Assembly: GCA_030141605.1 (NCBI GenBank)
Contig: JAQGDQ010000589.1
Span: forward strand, 62,001-126,000
From: Tubiluchus corallicola
Taxonomy: Eukaryota > Priapulida > Priapulimorpha > Priapulimorphida > Tubiluchidae
Length of the DNA: 64,000 bases
Reading direction: 5' to 3'
The notes below the pieces were generated by a model, which was not told where the DNA came from, made no database searches, and was given only the letters and a program-made list of their open reading frames with translations. Shown piece after piece: positions 53,705-64,000 of the stretch; within the stretch, counting starts at the first letter, position 1; every line of letters begins with the position of its first letter. The translations under genes and the position numbers were made by a program.

Positions 53705-53940
53705 CATAGGTAACAATAGAGATTTGAAGCAAAACTGGACCCAATCTTAAACTGTAGGTCAAAACAATGTAATCCTTAAAATATTGAAAGGAAACATACT
53801 ATTTTTTCAAGAATGACTTACGTGAAAGAATTATAACAACACAAACAAAATTTCACGTTTGCGCCACTAGTTCTTCGTTGTTACTTGCATTTTGCAATTC
53901 TCTAGTTAGACGGGTACTAGCGCCTGCATTTCGGAAACGC
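53705..53940 (+). repeat. Repeat E, copy 1
   Basis: Direct, diverged match to 54335-54535: both run from TGGACCCAATCTTAAACT-like start through TATTGAAAGG, AATTTTGC/CACGTTTGCGC, CTAGTTCTTC, to CTAGTTAG..GGG. About 630 bp apart. Non-coding. Confidence 0.55.
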
Positions 53941-54334
53941 ATTTTACAAAAAACAGGTGCTGTGCCTCGCAATTTTTACATGTGTTGGTTTGTGATGAAC
54001 TGCATGTACAAATGACACAAGTAAAAATGGCACCAGAATAAAATAGCAGAAACAGAACAGTTATAAAATATGAGTTCAGGGTTAGGGTTCCTGTGTAAAT
54101 AATTATTGATTTCGATTTTTTAATTGTTATGGTTTTTACCTCTTCCAAAGAAGTTGCTTCAACACTGTTTGCTTGTTTGGTTGTTTTTTGTCTGTTATAC
54201 AACATTAAGCTTATTGCGCAAAAACAACTTAACAGATTTTCTTGAAACTTTGTGGAGAAGATGGCAGATTACGAGAAAGATGCATTTTGATGCAGATTCG
54301 TAGATCTGTCAGTTTGTTACCAACGTCAAATGGT

Positions 54335-54535
54335 TAAACTAAAGCAGGTCCCAATCATAAACTATAGCTGAAAACAATCTGTCGTACAAGATATTGAAAG
54401 GGAAGATTTTCCAAGAGTGGCTTATGTATTATTGTCACAGAAACGTAATTTTGCTTTCGCGCTGCTAGTTCTTCACTATTACGCCCCATTTCGTCATTTG
54501 CTAGTTAGTTGGGCATGAGCACTTACATTTCGTAA
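54335..54535 (+). repeat. Repeat E, copy 2
   Basis: Second direct copy (see 53705-53940). An inverted piece is near 24560-24680. Confidence 0.55.
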
Positions 54536-54574
54536 AAAAATCTATGTAAATGCAATATTAACAGTTGTATGCAC

Positions 54575-55430
54575 GGTTTATTAGTTATACAGGTCTGATA
54601 AAACTGATGGTTTGGACAATAACAAATTAAATGATTCACAAATTGAGTTTACATCAACCACCGGAATTTCACAACTACAACTACACAAACTTCAATAAGT
54701 TTACAAATAATTTAGTGACAACTGTTTCTTTAATTAACAATATACAGCCTTCAACAGTTAAGTACAAGATTATTATAACCAAATATATAATAAATAAAAT
54801 CACTTAACTCTGGGACTGGCCAGTTTACGAGTCCCTATAATTGGCACAGTCCTGTTCCTAATACGAGCCGTTCTGAGCTTCAGAGGTTGGTTCAATCAAA
54901 CGATGCAGATGAAGTCTATGCTGAGCAAAAGAAACGATAGATCCTACCTTCCGAGTTCCTGGCTGAGAGTCCACCCCGTGACACCTTCCTGACATCGACC
55001 AAAAAGCCCTGATTTCTCATCGTGCCCCCTTATGAACCCCTCTCGGTCATGTGACAAGATAAATCCCGTGCCTGGTTAACAGACCATTCTGACTTCTGAG
55101 CGCTTCGTCACCCTGATCATCTAGACATCTCAAAATTAAGTGCCTCGATACCTTTTACTGCTTGTAAGACAGAGTCCTAGAATGTCACTGTTCCAAAATT
55201 CATGGACCTGCTTTCAGCCTTCATTAACGTTTACTAAATTAGCCCGGAGTTTTTCTCTTTGTCCACATGGTCAAGTTCTGACAACAGTCCTCTCAATTAG
55301 GAACAAGGGTGTGCCACCTGTTAATTAGTTAGGCTGATCGAGTACCATCCTCATCAGTGCCCGTGGACCCTGCTAACGAGCTTCGAATTACATTACAAGT
55401 TCTCACCTGTCTCGGAAACGCGGATCAATG
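54575..55430 (-). mobile_element. Possible solo LTR (unproven)
   Basis: 54800-55400 is more GC-rich than its surroundings. Read on the minus strand it has TTCATAAGGGGGC near 55030 (TATA-like) and AATAAACCGTGC near 54588 (poly-A signal), with a spacing like that of the LTR at 19242-19634. No paired copy in the window and no clear TG...CA ends. Confidence 0.3.
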
Positions 55431-55539
55431 TAGGCCAACCTTCCCTTAAGTTTTATAGCGTTCATCATGTAGTTACAGTTCAACTTGCCTATTACTTTAT
55501 TTTTCTATTAACAACCAGTTGTCAGAAACGTTTTCATAA

Positions 55540-56520
55540 GTATATTAAATGCGAGGGAGAAACTGAGTGAGTTCTGCTCTATGCACTGTATAGTCTTCTT
55601 TCTGACGATATCTATTCATTAATTGGATTCGATTAATCTCTCTAATGAATCCTTTAATGTTATAAAATAAATTCATAACATAATTGCTGTATAATTCAAG
55701 GTAGAATGCCCTTTTTATAATTGAACATGAATGTCGCTAACTCAAGCTTATAAATTTCATTAATTTTTAATAATTGCAAAGCATAATAAGAAGGGGTAGC
55801 GTGATCTCGGAACCCAGCAAAAGTCATTGTTTTAATAATATTGTTATGTGCTGCTGTAAGTGGTTTCAGAACAGAATTTTTTTGCTGTGCCCCACGACAA
55901 GATGCAACAGTTAATATTTGGGTACACAATGCCAAAGTAAATCATTTTTAGGATATCGGTGCTCAAGTAGTGCCTAGTTTGTAAAATATACCTGTAACTT
56001 TGCTTACTTTGTAGGTAATATTTTTAACCAATTAAGCGTATCATCTATGTAAACTCACAGATATTTTATGTCTGATACTTGTTCTAATAAACAGTCTTGC
56101 ATGGATGCTGTTACACTGTTTTCATTGTTTTCAAATTTATTTCTTATGGTCATAAAATTTGGTTTATTATGCTTTACTGTTAACTTATTTGTATGCATCC
56201 ATGTGTTAATTTTGATCAGTTCTTCATTACTTCAATGCTCAAGATTATGTGTGTCGTAGTCTGCTAAGAAGAGGTTAGAGTCATCAGCAAAAAGCTGTGT
56301 TGACCTGTTAGTACAAAGAGGGAGGTCATTTATATATATCAAGAAAGTAAGTGGTCCCAAGGCGTATCTTTAAGTACATTTTATTGGACATGGGTCGGAA
56401 GCAAAATTGTCAACTACGGTAAATTGGTGTCTGTTCGTAAGATATGACTGTAATAGTTTTTGAGTGATTCCACAGATGCCATAAGATAAATTAAACTCAT
56501 CAGATAAATGGTGAAAAGGT
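55540..56520 (-). pseudogene. Decayed LINE reverse transcriptase (CR1/Jockey type)
   Basis: Pieces in shifting minus frames follow RT order: SYLTNRHQFTVV, then LGPLTFLIYINDLPLC, then STQLFADDSNLFLADYD (about 56290-56250), then INTWMHTNKL and DIKYLGVYIDDTLNW, and last 55935-55696 with IIKTMTFAGFRDHATPSYYA and LATFMFNYKKGILP. The FADD catalytic pair is kept, but there are many stops and shifts. No tail seen at the 3' side. Confidence 0.7.
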
Positions 56521-57579
56521 CAAGCTTACACATAATGAATTAAACTATTTCGCTCAAAACCTGCTTGATGCTGGGGTTCCATTTGATGATCTGTCAACTG
56601 TCATATATGACTTTTATACAGAAGAGCAATTTGAGGAGTCGAAAGCATTTCTTGTATGTCTTATTCCGTCTAGTATTACTGACAGACCCGAGTTCATTAA
56701 GAACAGAATTGGGCCTGCAAAACGGAAGGCCATGGCTGCAGATATCAAACTGGTCCAATTTTTAAAAGGATGCCATAACTCAGATTTGCTGCAGTTTTTT
56801 TCACAACAAGTGCCACCCAAGTCTCTTAAATCAGTTGACATTACTGTCCTGATGAAGCAGCTTCAGATTATGCGACAAGATATTACCTGTCCTAAAGCTA
56901 ACACGGTCTCAAAAAGCGACCTAGATGAGGCGTTACAAACACATTTAGGTTCTGCTACATCACGTTAAATGAGCTTTGCTGAAGCTCTCAAAAACAAACC
57001 TCATTACAAACCGTATGAGACTCAGTCAACAAAAGCTAGCGTTGATGTCCCAGAAAGTTAAAATAAAGTTACAAATGAGACAAAAGATAACGAGGGTTTG
57101 GTCACTGTGAACAGAGATCGTCGCCAAAACGCTAAGCGCATTGTCACAGTTGTTGCAACAGGCCAAGACTTATACATCAGGGCTAGCAAACCTAGGAGAA
57201 GAATTTTTGTTATGCGCCTGCATCGAAACACCCAAGCGAGTGAAGTTGAACAATTTCTTGCTGACAATTTTTCAATAACTGTTGAGGCTGAGCAATTAAA
57301 AACAAAGTACGATAAATATACATTTGACGTAAATTGCTTTGGAGATCTAATTATGAACTCTGACATCTGGCCTTCCGGAACCTTTCTAAAGCCGTTCTAC
57401 ACATCTAATAAGGTATATCGTAATAACAAAGCAAAATCTACGACATCATTGCAAGTTTCATTTAGGGTTGCCCCTAACTGGAATAGAACTACATGTAACT
57501 TAAATTCTGAACTCCAGGAGCAACCAGGCGCGTCATTGACAGTTGATACAGATAATGGCGATGATGATACAGGAGAATA
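56515..57579 (+). pseudogene. LINE ORF1, decayed
   Basis: First part (56515-56968) has LDAGVPFDDLSTVIYDFYTE and SLKSVDITVLMKQLQIMRQD, ending with a stop. After MSFAEALKN at 56969 and another stop, 57098-57580 has RRRIFVMRLHRNTQASEVEQ followed by FLADNF, a typical RRM-like ORF1 segment of CR1-like elements, and a polar acidic tail. Starts of two frames on GTG/internal sites are not real starts. It precedes the endonuclease of the same element. Confidence 0.65.
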
Positions 57580-59925
57580 AAATTCGTTTAGTGAGCTACC
57601 ACTGTAATTCACTAAAACATCCTGAATCTAGACAGGTTATAAACAGCATTTGTGAATCCAGTGATATAGTCCTGTTGCAAGAAACCTTGCTACCAAAGCA
57701 AGATCCGGCTACTCTGCATCCAGACTTCCATGGAACAGGTGTCAGTAACATATTATAGTGCCGGTACATACACATGCAGGCCTCGGGAGGTCTGGCTATG
57801 TTGTGGAGAAAATCTATTATTGCAGGTATAAAACACTTATCTTTGACAACGAAAACAGAATAATTGGACTGTGATTTTAGTTTGATTTTACCTTGTAAAT
57901 TAATAAGCTTGACTCCACTTAACGTGTATTTTCCGTATGAGTCGGACGACAACACTGAGTAATTCCGGTTTTGTTTGAGGAAAATGTTTCCATTGATAGA
58001 AACGTGAGAAACCAGTTGTGTTTGCTGTGCAGGACACTTAAACTCGCACACCACGAGAAACGTTTTTAAAGAGTTAAATGATTCGTGTAGTGAAAGTGGC
58101 TGTATTCTATCAGATGTCAAACGTTTACCCGACTCATCGTTTACATTTCTCAGCCACGCACACAATACATGCTCATGGTTGGATCACATTGTATGTGCAA
58201 TTGCCTTAGACACATTAGTAATGAACATTAATGTTAATTGTGATGTGACTAGCCGAGATCATATGGCAATCAATGTATCATTCAATTTAGAAAACATTTT
58301 GGATAAACTTTTGAATGAGTTTGGAGAGCTTACTAGCAATACTGCAGAGGGAGTTCTAGAAAGCATTGAACGAAGATGCCTAACTCCAACCAATACGCAA
58401 CACAGTCATACTGCAAATTGGGACAACGGCACAGAGAGACATATCACTGGATACCGCAATATAACTTATTCAACATCATCAGAGGTACACCCTCCTTATC
58501 ACGCATTGTTGTGTGCACGTAATGACTGCACGTCAGTTGGGCACAGGAACCAATTGAACGCATATATTCCAACCACTGCAGACGCACATCGCAGGGCTTC
58601 AAACACTAGCTATTCCTAAACGCACCAGTAATCAGAATAACGAACATCGTGGTTATAAAAGCTTTCCCGGATGGAATGATCATGTCCGGGAAATACATCA
58701 ACTTGCAAGACAATGTTTTTTTGTGGCGCTTCCATGGTAAACCTCGACATTGTTTTCTGGCTGAAAACTTGAAGCGTACGCGTGCACAATTTAAATATGC
58801 TGTCAGAGACTGCAGGAGACATGAGGCTGCATTTGACTTAATGAACTACCGCAAGCTATTCCTTAAATTACTACAAACTACAGTTCCGAAAATTATTGTA
58901 CGTGTGTTGTACTTTCATTATTCAGACGCTTATTGTTAGATGGGGCCTATTTAATCCCCAAGTCTTTAGGAACAGTGTAAAAGGTGGAATACTGTCTCCT
59001 GTTCTTTTCAACCTTTATTTCACGTATCTTAGTGTTAATTTATATGTTAAAAACACATAAAGGCTGTTGCATTGGTGAAAAACATGTTAACCATTTAATG
59101 TATGCCGGCGATGTGTGTCTCCTGGCAACAAGAATAAGTGCTTTACAACAGCTACTGATATATATATATGAAGTATTCTGTCGAAAATGACATACAAGTG
59201 ATTGAGAGTAATCTCTGTTAAATTAATCTCTGTTAAATCAAGTAGCATATCACAAGTATCGTTTAGCTCATTATATGTAAAAATTGTGGTATAAGCTCAT
59301 GTTGTCAAGAAAAATACTTAGGGCATATCATAGCTTCTGACAACAAAGACTTATACATCATAAGGCAAGTTCTCTGTTTTATTGTAGAGCAAACAAACTG
59401 CTAAATACATTTAAAAAATGTAGTGATGATGTAAAAAGATATTTCATAAACAGCTACTGTAGTAACTATTGCTGTGTGGCTACATGGAAAAACTACAATC
59501 TTTACAATTATAAAAACCTAAATGTAACATACAATGTATTACTGCGTAAATTTTTCGGAAAACCGTTCGGCTTTCGTACAAGACAATTATATGTGTATCC
59601 TATGAAAACCTTGATTTTATTAGAAGAAAATGTGTGTTTAGCCTGCATGTAAGGATAACAAACAGTAGTAACGCCATTGTGAATCAACTGCGTAATAGTG
59701 ATATTACGTACACGTCAAATATGAGTGCTAATTAGCGGTCAATCTTATACACATGATTATTATTTTTATTTTATTTATATGGGGTAGGGAATTAGGTTAC
59801 AGATGGTTTAGTATTTTTGTGTTTGTTCATAAATAGTATCTATAATTTGTGTGTGAATGTATGTGTTATATACTATACACCTTGAGCGTGAAATAAGAAG
59901 TTAAATTCAAATTCAAATTTGCAAC
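57577..59925 (+). pseudogene. LINE ORF2 (endonuclease and RT), decayed
   Basis: Endonuclease: IRLVSYHCNSLKHPESRQVI and SDIVLLQETLLPKQD (57577-57700), GGLAMLWRKS (57785), VYFPYES (57925), then SWLDHIVC (58165), the conserved end of EEP-type nucleases. The linker has DCTSVGHRNQ, then KRTRAQFKYAVRDCRRHE (58770). RT: PKIIVRVLYFHYS (58880), GGILSPVLFNLYF (58985), KGCCIGEKHVNHLMYAGDVC (59065), where the catalytic YADD reads YAGD. C-terminal: NKLLNTFKKCSDDVKRYFIN (59390) to FFGKPFGFR. Stops and shifts run throughout. The tail near 59885-59925 has AATTCAAATTCAAATTT. The element lies head to head with the minus-strand LINE. Confidence 0.8.
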
Positions 59926-61434
59926 AAGTATCATCAGCAGGTAAAAGTCACACCTGTAGTTACCAATGTTAATAATTTACCTGTTCAAAACAAATTTTGT
60001 AATACCAAAAGTGTTTGTTTAATATCTCACAAGTTTACAACAATCTAAACAGTGTACAAAATTAAAAATAACTATGCAGTCGGGGACATTAATGTCAGAA
60101 AATGTTAGATTTGCATCACCTGTAATTACACTGGTTTGTTAGTTTACCTGGAAATGACAACCTGGAGCACGTGTACAACAAATGGGCATAGTTATTTTCC
60201 CTTTTTTCATTTTCATTAGCACTATAGACCAATGTTTTTAATTGTATCACCTGTAATAAATTATCTGTATCAAACACAAACACTCCAAAGATGCGCTGTC
60301 GATATATTTGTTCATAAGTTATGGAAATTTTTTAAAAAGACGTCAAAACAAACATAAAATTGTAACATAAAAAATTTTAAACTCTCGTGTGAAAAAACTA
60401 ATTACTATAACTTACTTTTAAATAAATTACCACAGGTAGCACAGGTAAATAACAAAGGTACTCAAAATTCATCGAAAATAAGTACACTGGCTATGCTTGC
60501 GTACAAACTGCCAGAAAGAGAATTATACTTAAAAGTACTCTCCCAAACCCCATACCAACCAACAACTTCCTCAGTTGTATGTAAATTTACTGAAAATTGT
60601 AACACAAACTTTGAAAGCCATTTTCTCCCAATCTTTGCTCAGAAACATGTAGAGAGCTGAAACTGATACTAAAATGACTGTCATAAACAGGAGAATAAGA
60701 ACATACCTATACCTAAAAATTAATACCTAACGCACTATGGACGGATTTGCTACGCACCAACATATAAAGGTAAATTAAGAATTACGGTAAAGGTAAAGTA
60801 ATACTTAATTAGGTTTAAGTTTTTACTTGAATAAGGCTGTAAGACAATAATTATAGACTGTACAAACAAAATTAAGTGCCATGCACGTCAGCCAAGTAAT
60901 AGCAAGCCTAAATAAGCAAATTCAGAATGCTAAAGTAGAGGCTAGACTAAATACTTTTCTTACATATAGTGTAAATCATGAGCCAGTGCAGCTAGCTTAA
61001 AAATAAACGTAATTCTTTTGCAATATCGATCAAATATTTCAGTACTGAACACTGAAATGAAATATTAGCGAGAGAGAATTTAATACTTAATACTTAAAGA
61101 ACTCATAACGCTCTCTAGTTTGTAACAAATTAACATGTCCAAGTAGGTTTCCCCTTTTTTATGCACACGTTTTTATGGCTAGAACTATCATACTACGCCT
61201 ATAAATCGTGCGAAACATTAAGCAGTATCTGAATAGAACCGGTACAACTAAAACGTACCTCTTGTACAAGCTTCGTTTTCTTCGTTCGTCACGTGAGTCG
61301 CCACGCCGTTGTTAACGATGCTGCTATGCAATGCGCAGATATTATGCGCCAACAGAAAGACACAGAGTCATATTAATGTTCGAGTGTGATGCCTGATGTA
61401 GTTTTAGTGAATTTTAATTTACAATTATATTGTG
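59926..61434. other. Intergenic, upstream of HS3ST
   Basis: AT-rich and without ORFs. CCTATAAATCGTG at 61197-61209 and CACGTG at 61290-61295 could belong to the HS3ST promoter; the evidence is only positional. Confidence 0.35.
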
Positions 61435-62502
61435 ATGTTGTTAAACAGTTTAAATTATCATATCCCGAGACATGCACAAATGGTGTTATTTCTTTGTATT
61501 GTGGTCATTTACAACTTGACGTTCTCCTCGCTTTATTCTAACGAAATCAGCAAATTAGAAGAAAAGACGTCACACAAAGATATGTTGGTTGAATTTGCTA
61601 AAAATAATACAGAAAAAATAATAGATCGCAAGACGAAGGGCTTAACAACCGATGAGAACAATCACAACGGTCAAAAATTCGTCGAAGATAATGTAACACG
61701 GCAAGAAAGCTGCCCTACTGGTACGGAAAGAAGATTACCTGGCTGTGTCATTATCGGATTTCAGAAATGTGGTACTGCTGCGCTCCTTAAAATGCTCAAA
61801 CTGCATCCTAGGATAGCTGTGAGAGACTGGTGGCCAATGGAAATGAACTACTTTAATTTGAAGCACCTAAGACCATTAGACTGGTACAGAGGTGTTATGC
61901 CATGTTCCACACCTGATCAAATCACTATGGAGAAGAGTCCCAGGTATGTAGTGAACTGGAAGACACCCAGACGAATGAAAGATAAGCTACCAGATGTAAA
62001 ACTCATCGTCATTGTCCGAGATCCGGTCGCACGAACAGTCTCCCATTACCTGGAGCACACGGGTGGCAGAATTACATTTGAAGATTACATAACAGATGTT
62101 GCGAGTGGACACATCAACAAAAACACGACGGCAATTCAACACAGTCTATACCACAAACACATTTCAGAATGGTTGAAAGTGTTCCCCCGCTCACAGTTAC
62201 TAGTAGTTTCTGGTGAACAGTTTGTAAAACATCCTATGTTTGTACTGATGGAAGTGGAGGTGTTTTTGCAGTTACCTCATCTTATTCCCAGCAGTGCTTT
62301 TGTTTTTAACAAAAGAAAGGGATTCTATTGCTATCACGAGAAGACACCAACTGAATATAAAAAAGAAGTGACGTGTTTAACAGCTGACAAAGGGAGAACT
62401 CATCCCAAAATATCTTCAAAATTGTTGATGGAATTAAGGACGTTTTTTGAATCCTCAAACAAAATGCTGTATAAATTAGTTGGTCGAAATTTCTATTGGT
62501 GA
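61435..62502 (+). CDS. HS3ST-like: Heparan sulfate glucosamine 3-O-sulfotransferase (HS3ST-like)
   Basis: Moves sulfate from PAPS to the 3-O position of glucosamine in heparan sulfate, a Golgi lumen reaction. The ATG at 61435 is chosen over GTG at 61432; it gives 355 intact residues with no intron. Layout: signal-anchor at about 14-35, a 60-residue polar stem with N-glycosylation sites, then CVIIGFQKCGTAALLKMLKL (PAPS 5'-phosphosulfate loop, about 104-122, Lys kept). Next are EMNYF (Glu about 136, candidate catalytic base of the E.HFF block), TMEKSPRYV, the 3'-phosphate site IVRDPVARTVSHY (about 193-205), SLYHKHISEWLKVFP, KGFYCY, and the C-terminal pattern C...KGRTHP, ending KLVGRNFYW. Cys about 299 and 314 match the family disulfide. 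Length is near HS3ST1. The specific isoform and substrate are not decided. AATAAA signals lie near 62670 and 62712. Confidence 0.93.
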   Translation: MLLNSLNYHIPRHAQMVLFLCIVVIYNLTFSSLYSNEISKLEEKTSHKDMLVEFAKNNTEKIIDRKTKGLTTDENNHNGQKFVEDNVTRQESCPTGTERRLPGCVIIGFQKCGTAALLKMLKLHPRIAVRDWWPMEMNYFNLKHLRPLDWYRGVMPCSTPDQITMEKSPRYVVNWKTPRRMKDKLPDVKLIVIVRDPVARTVSHYLEHTGGRITFEDYITDVASGHINKNTTAIQHSLYHKHISEWLKVFPRSQLLVVSGEQFVKHPMFVLMEVEVFLQLPHLIPSSAFVFNKRKGFYCYHEKTPTEYKKEVTCLTADKGRTHPKISSKLLMELRTFFESSNKMLYKLVGRNFYW

Positions 62503-62664
62503 CCTCTGATTGGATGTCTAGTCATTGATATGATTGATAAAATTGCAAATGGTCATTTTTTATCGTGTTTCATATAAATAAGCAATCAGCTGTAATTAAA
62601 AGGTAAAAAGGTGAAACCTGACCAATTCCTAATCAATATTTGTTTGGTATTTTCGTTTTACGGT

Positions 62665-62720
62665 AAGTGCAAATAAACATTAGTATACCCTAATTACCTA
62701 TTCTTTGTCTTAAATAAACC
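62665..62720 (+). terminator. Candidate polyadenylation signals of HS3ST
   Basis: AAATAAAC at about 62669 and TTAAATAAACC at about 62711, 170 to 210 bp after the stop codon. ATATAAATAAGC at 62573 is a third, non-canonical option. Confidence 0.4.
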
Positions 62721-64000
62721 AGCAGCATACCACATGCAGTTGTTGAACCTGGTAAACGCCATGATGCAAATGCAAAACTGAAGACATGAAATTACTAAAT
62801 AAAACGAACAACTTTATTGACGACTAAGCGTTGGTCCCTCATTAATAGAAAAATATAACCGTTAGCATAAATACATGTACCAAGAATAAGTTGAAATATT
62901 AGCTACTGCCAATTTTGTGTGCACAATTAGCTACGTGCCAAGTTTGTTGAATCGTCACTTTTTATGTCTTCTATATGGACACAATTATAGCGTTGAATAG
63001 GCTGCGTATATAATTGTGATTATTAAGCAGAGCAAAAATTGCTTTTTGTAAAATACGGTCGGCGAAAAGTGGTAAATTTGATCAATTAACAATAACTACA
63101 ATAATTTATTTTTTTACGAGCAATACAAAGCATTTCCTCAACTCTTTACAAAACAATAAAATTAACAGTAAATTTAAGAATTCGGGTACGAATTAAAAAT
63201 ACTAGTAAAGTAATGTCAGCTGACACAGGAAGCAATGATTCTAAGACAGTATTCACTTTTACAAACTCCGAGATTATTTATAGTTATTATTTAATGCCTT
63301 GCAACACTGGTGGGTCTTCTGTAAGGAGAATTCAGGTATTGTTAATTATGATAGAAAAGGTCTTGCCTAAAACGATCAAAGTATTCTACCTTCTGAAATA
63401 TGGTTGATTATTATCCCACTTCATCTAAATGGATCGCACTGTGAGAAACATTTGGAACGTTGTCTACTGAAAACACATGATGTTCATTATTCCACCATCT
63501 CAATTATCAAATATTAACACCCCAATATTTTAAAATACAAGTCCAATATTATTTTCTATTAGGAATACGTGCGTGCGTGCAAATTATAATTAGTTGACTA
63601 TTTTTTTGGTAGCATTAGAACCAGAAGATTAAGAATCAGGCAAACATTGTCTTCTGGTATAACTAGCGCAAAAGTGGACTGCCAAAGTGTCAAGTTTGCA
63701 ACAGATGTTACAAAGTAGGATAGTGAAACAATCGTGCTTTGCATAGTCCGAATTGACCACAAATGAGCTGTGTTTGCACCTTTAAAATGTTAGTTTTACA
63801 TACATAGATAAACTAGAACTTATTTGCCTGATAGTTTACATTTTCGTACATTTAAGAGGAGTACACGAGCTAGCAAAGCAAATGAACGAAAACTTCTAGT
63901 ACTTTTTAATGAAATATTTTAATAAAATGATGAATTACCTACGAATTAAAATTAGATTTTGCTCAAATTTAAAATATTTTAAAACGAAATCAATATTGTT
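62721..64000. other. Intergenic, nothing recognised
   Basis: AT-rich to the window end. The ORF 63213-63407 has no motif. No repeat matched elsewhere in the window. Confidence 0.4.

Overview
The window looks like nuclear DNA from an invertebrate animal, probably an aquatic one. It is AT-rich, has few genes and many retroelement fragments, and its recognisable host genes are metazoan Golgi glycan-modifying enzymes. GT-AG introns, TATA/AATAAA signals, simple-sequence tracts and CR1/Jockey-type LINEs, Gypsy and BEL/Pao remnants all fit this. I cannot fix the phylum; a lophotrochozoan or cnidarian-like genome would fit.

Host genes. (1) A decayed alpha-1,3-fucosyltransferase (GT10) pseudogene, 12242-13335 (+). 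(2) An intact DUF268 protein with an N-terminal membrane anchor, 15478-16560 (+). (3) A decayed SWIM zinc-finger gene piece, 17674-18525 (+). (4) Three exons of a WSCD-like sulfotransferase on the minus strand, 28022 down to 23357, with matching intron phases and one apparent frameshift. (5) A signal-anchor first exon (40598-40873) and an orphan terminal exon (47734-47898), possibly one gene. (6) An intact, single-exon heparan sulfate 3-O-sulfotransferase, 61435-62502 (+). Entries 1, 4 and 6 belong to known families of Golgi enzymes that decorate glycans; 2 and 5 share the membrane-anchored layout but their functions are not known.

Repeats, left to right. 118-540 is a GT-rich minisatellite. 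760-2080 is repeat D (second copy 43305-45830, split by a solo LTR). 2270-6835 is block B, holding a (CT)n tract into which a 5'-truncated LINE (2668-4772) has jumped; block B is present in inverted, nearly identical form at 33745-37015 without the LINE. 6836-10215 is an internally deleted Gypsy element whose 3' part recurs inverted at 19775-21660, next to an LTR with polypurine tract. 21690-22540 is the 5' end of an R2/NeSL-like LINE with zinc fingers; 22535-23096 is a minus-strand LINE ORF1 piece. BEL/Pao pieces lie at 27025-27330 (+) and 37400-38440 (-). Further LINE remnants lie at 38490-39090 (+), 49825-51060 (-), 55540-56520 (-) and 56515-59925 (+), the last two head to head. 46782-47160 is a 16-bp minisatellite that is open in several frames.

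I found no CRISPR array, operon, rRNA gene or convincing tRNA gene. No single new system stands out. The most useful observations are the filled and empty LINE site in a microsatellite, the neighbourhood of glycan-enzyme genes with two decayed or damaged members, the inverted near-identical blocks, and the frame-independent minisatellite. Coordinates of repeats are read by eye and approximate; those of exons and ORFs are exact where splice or stop codons are quoted.
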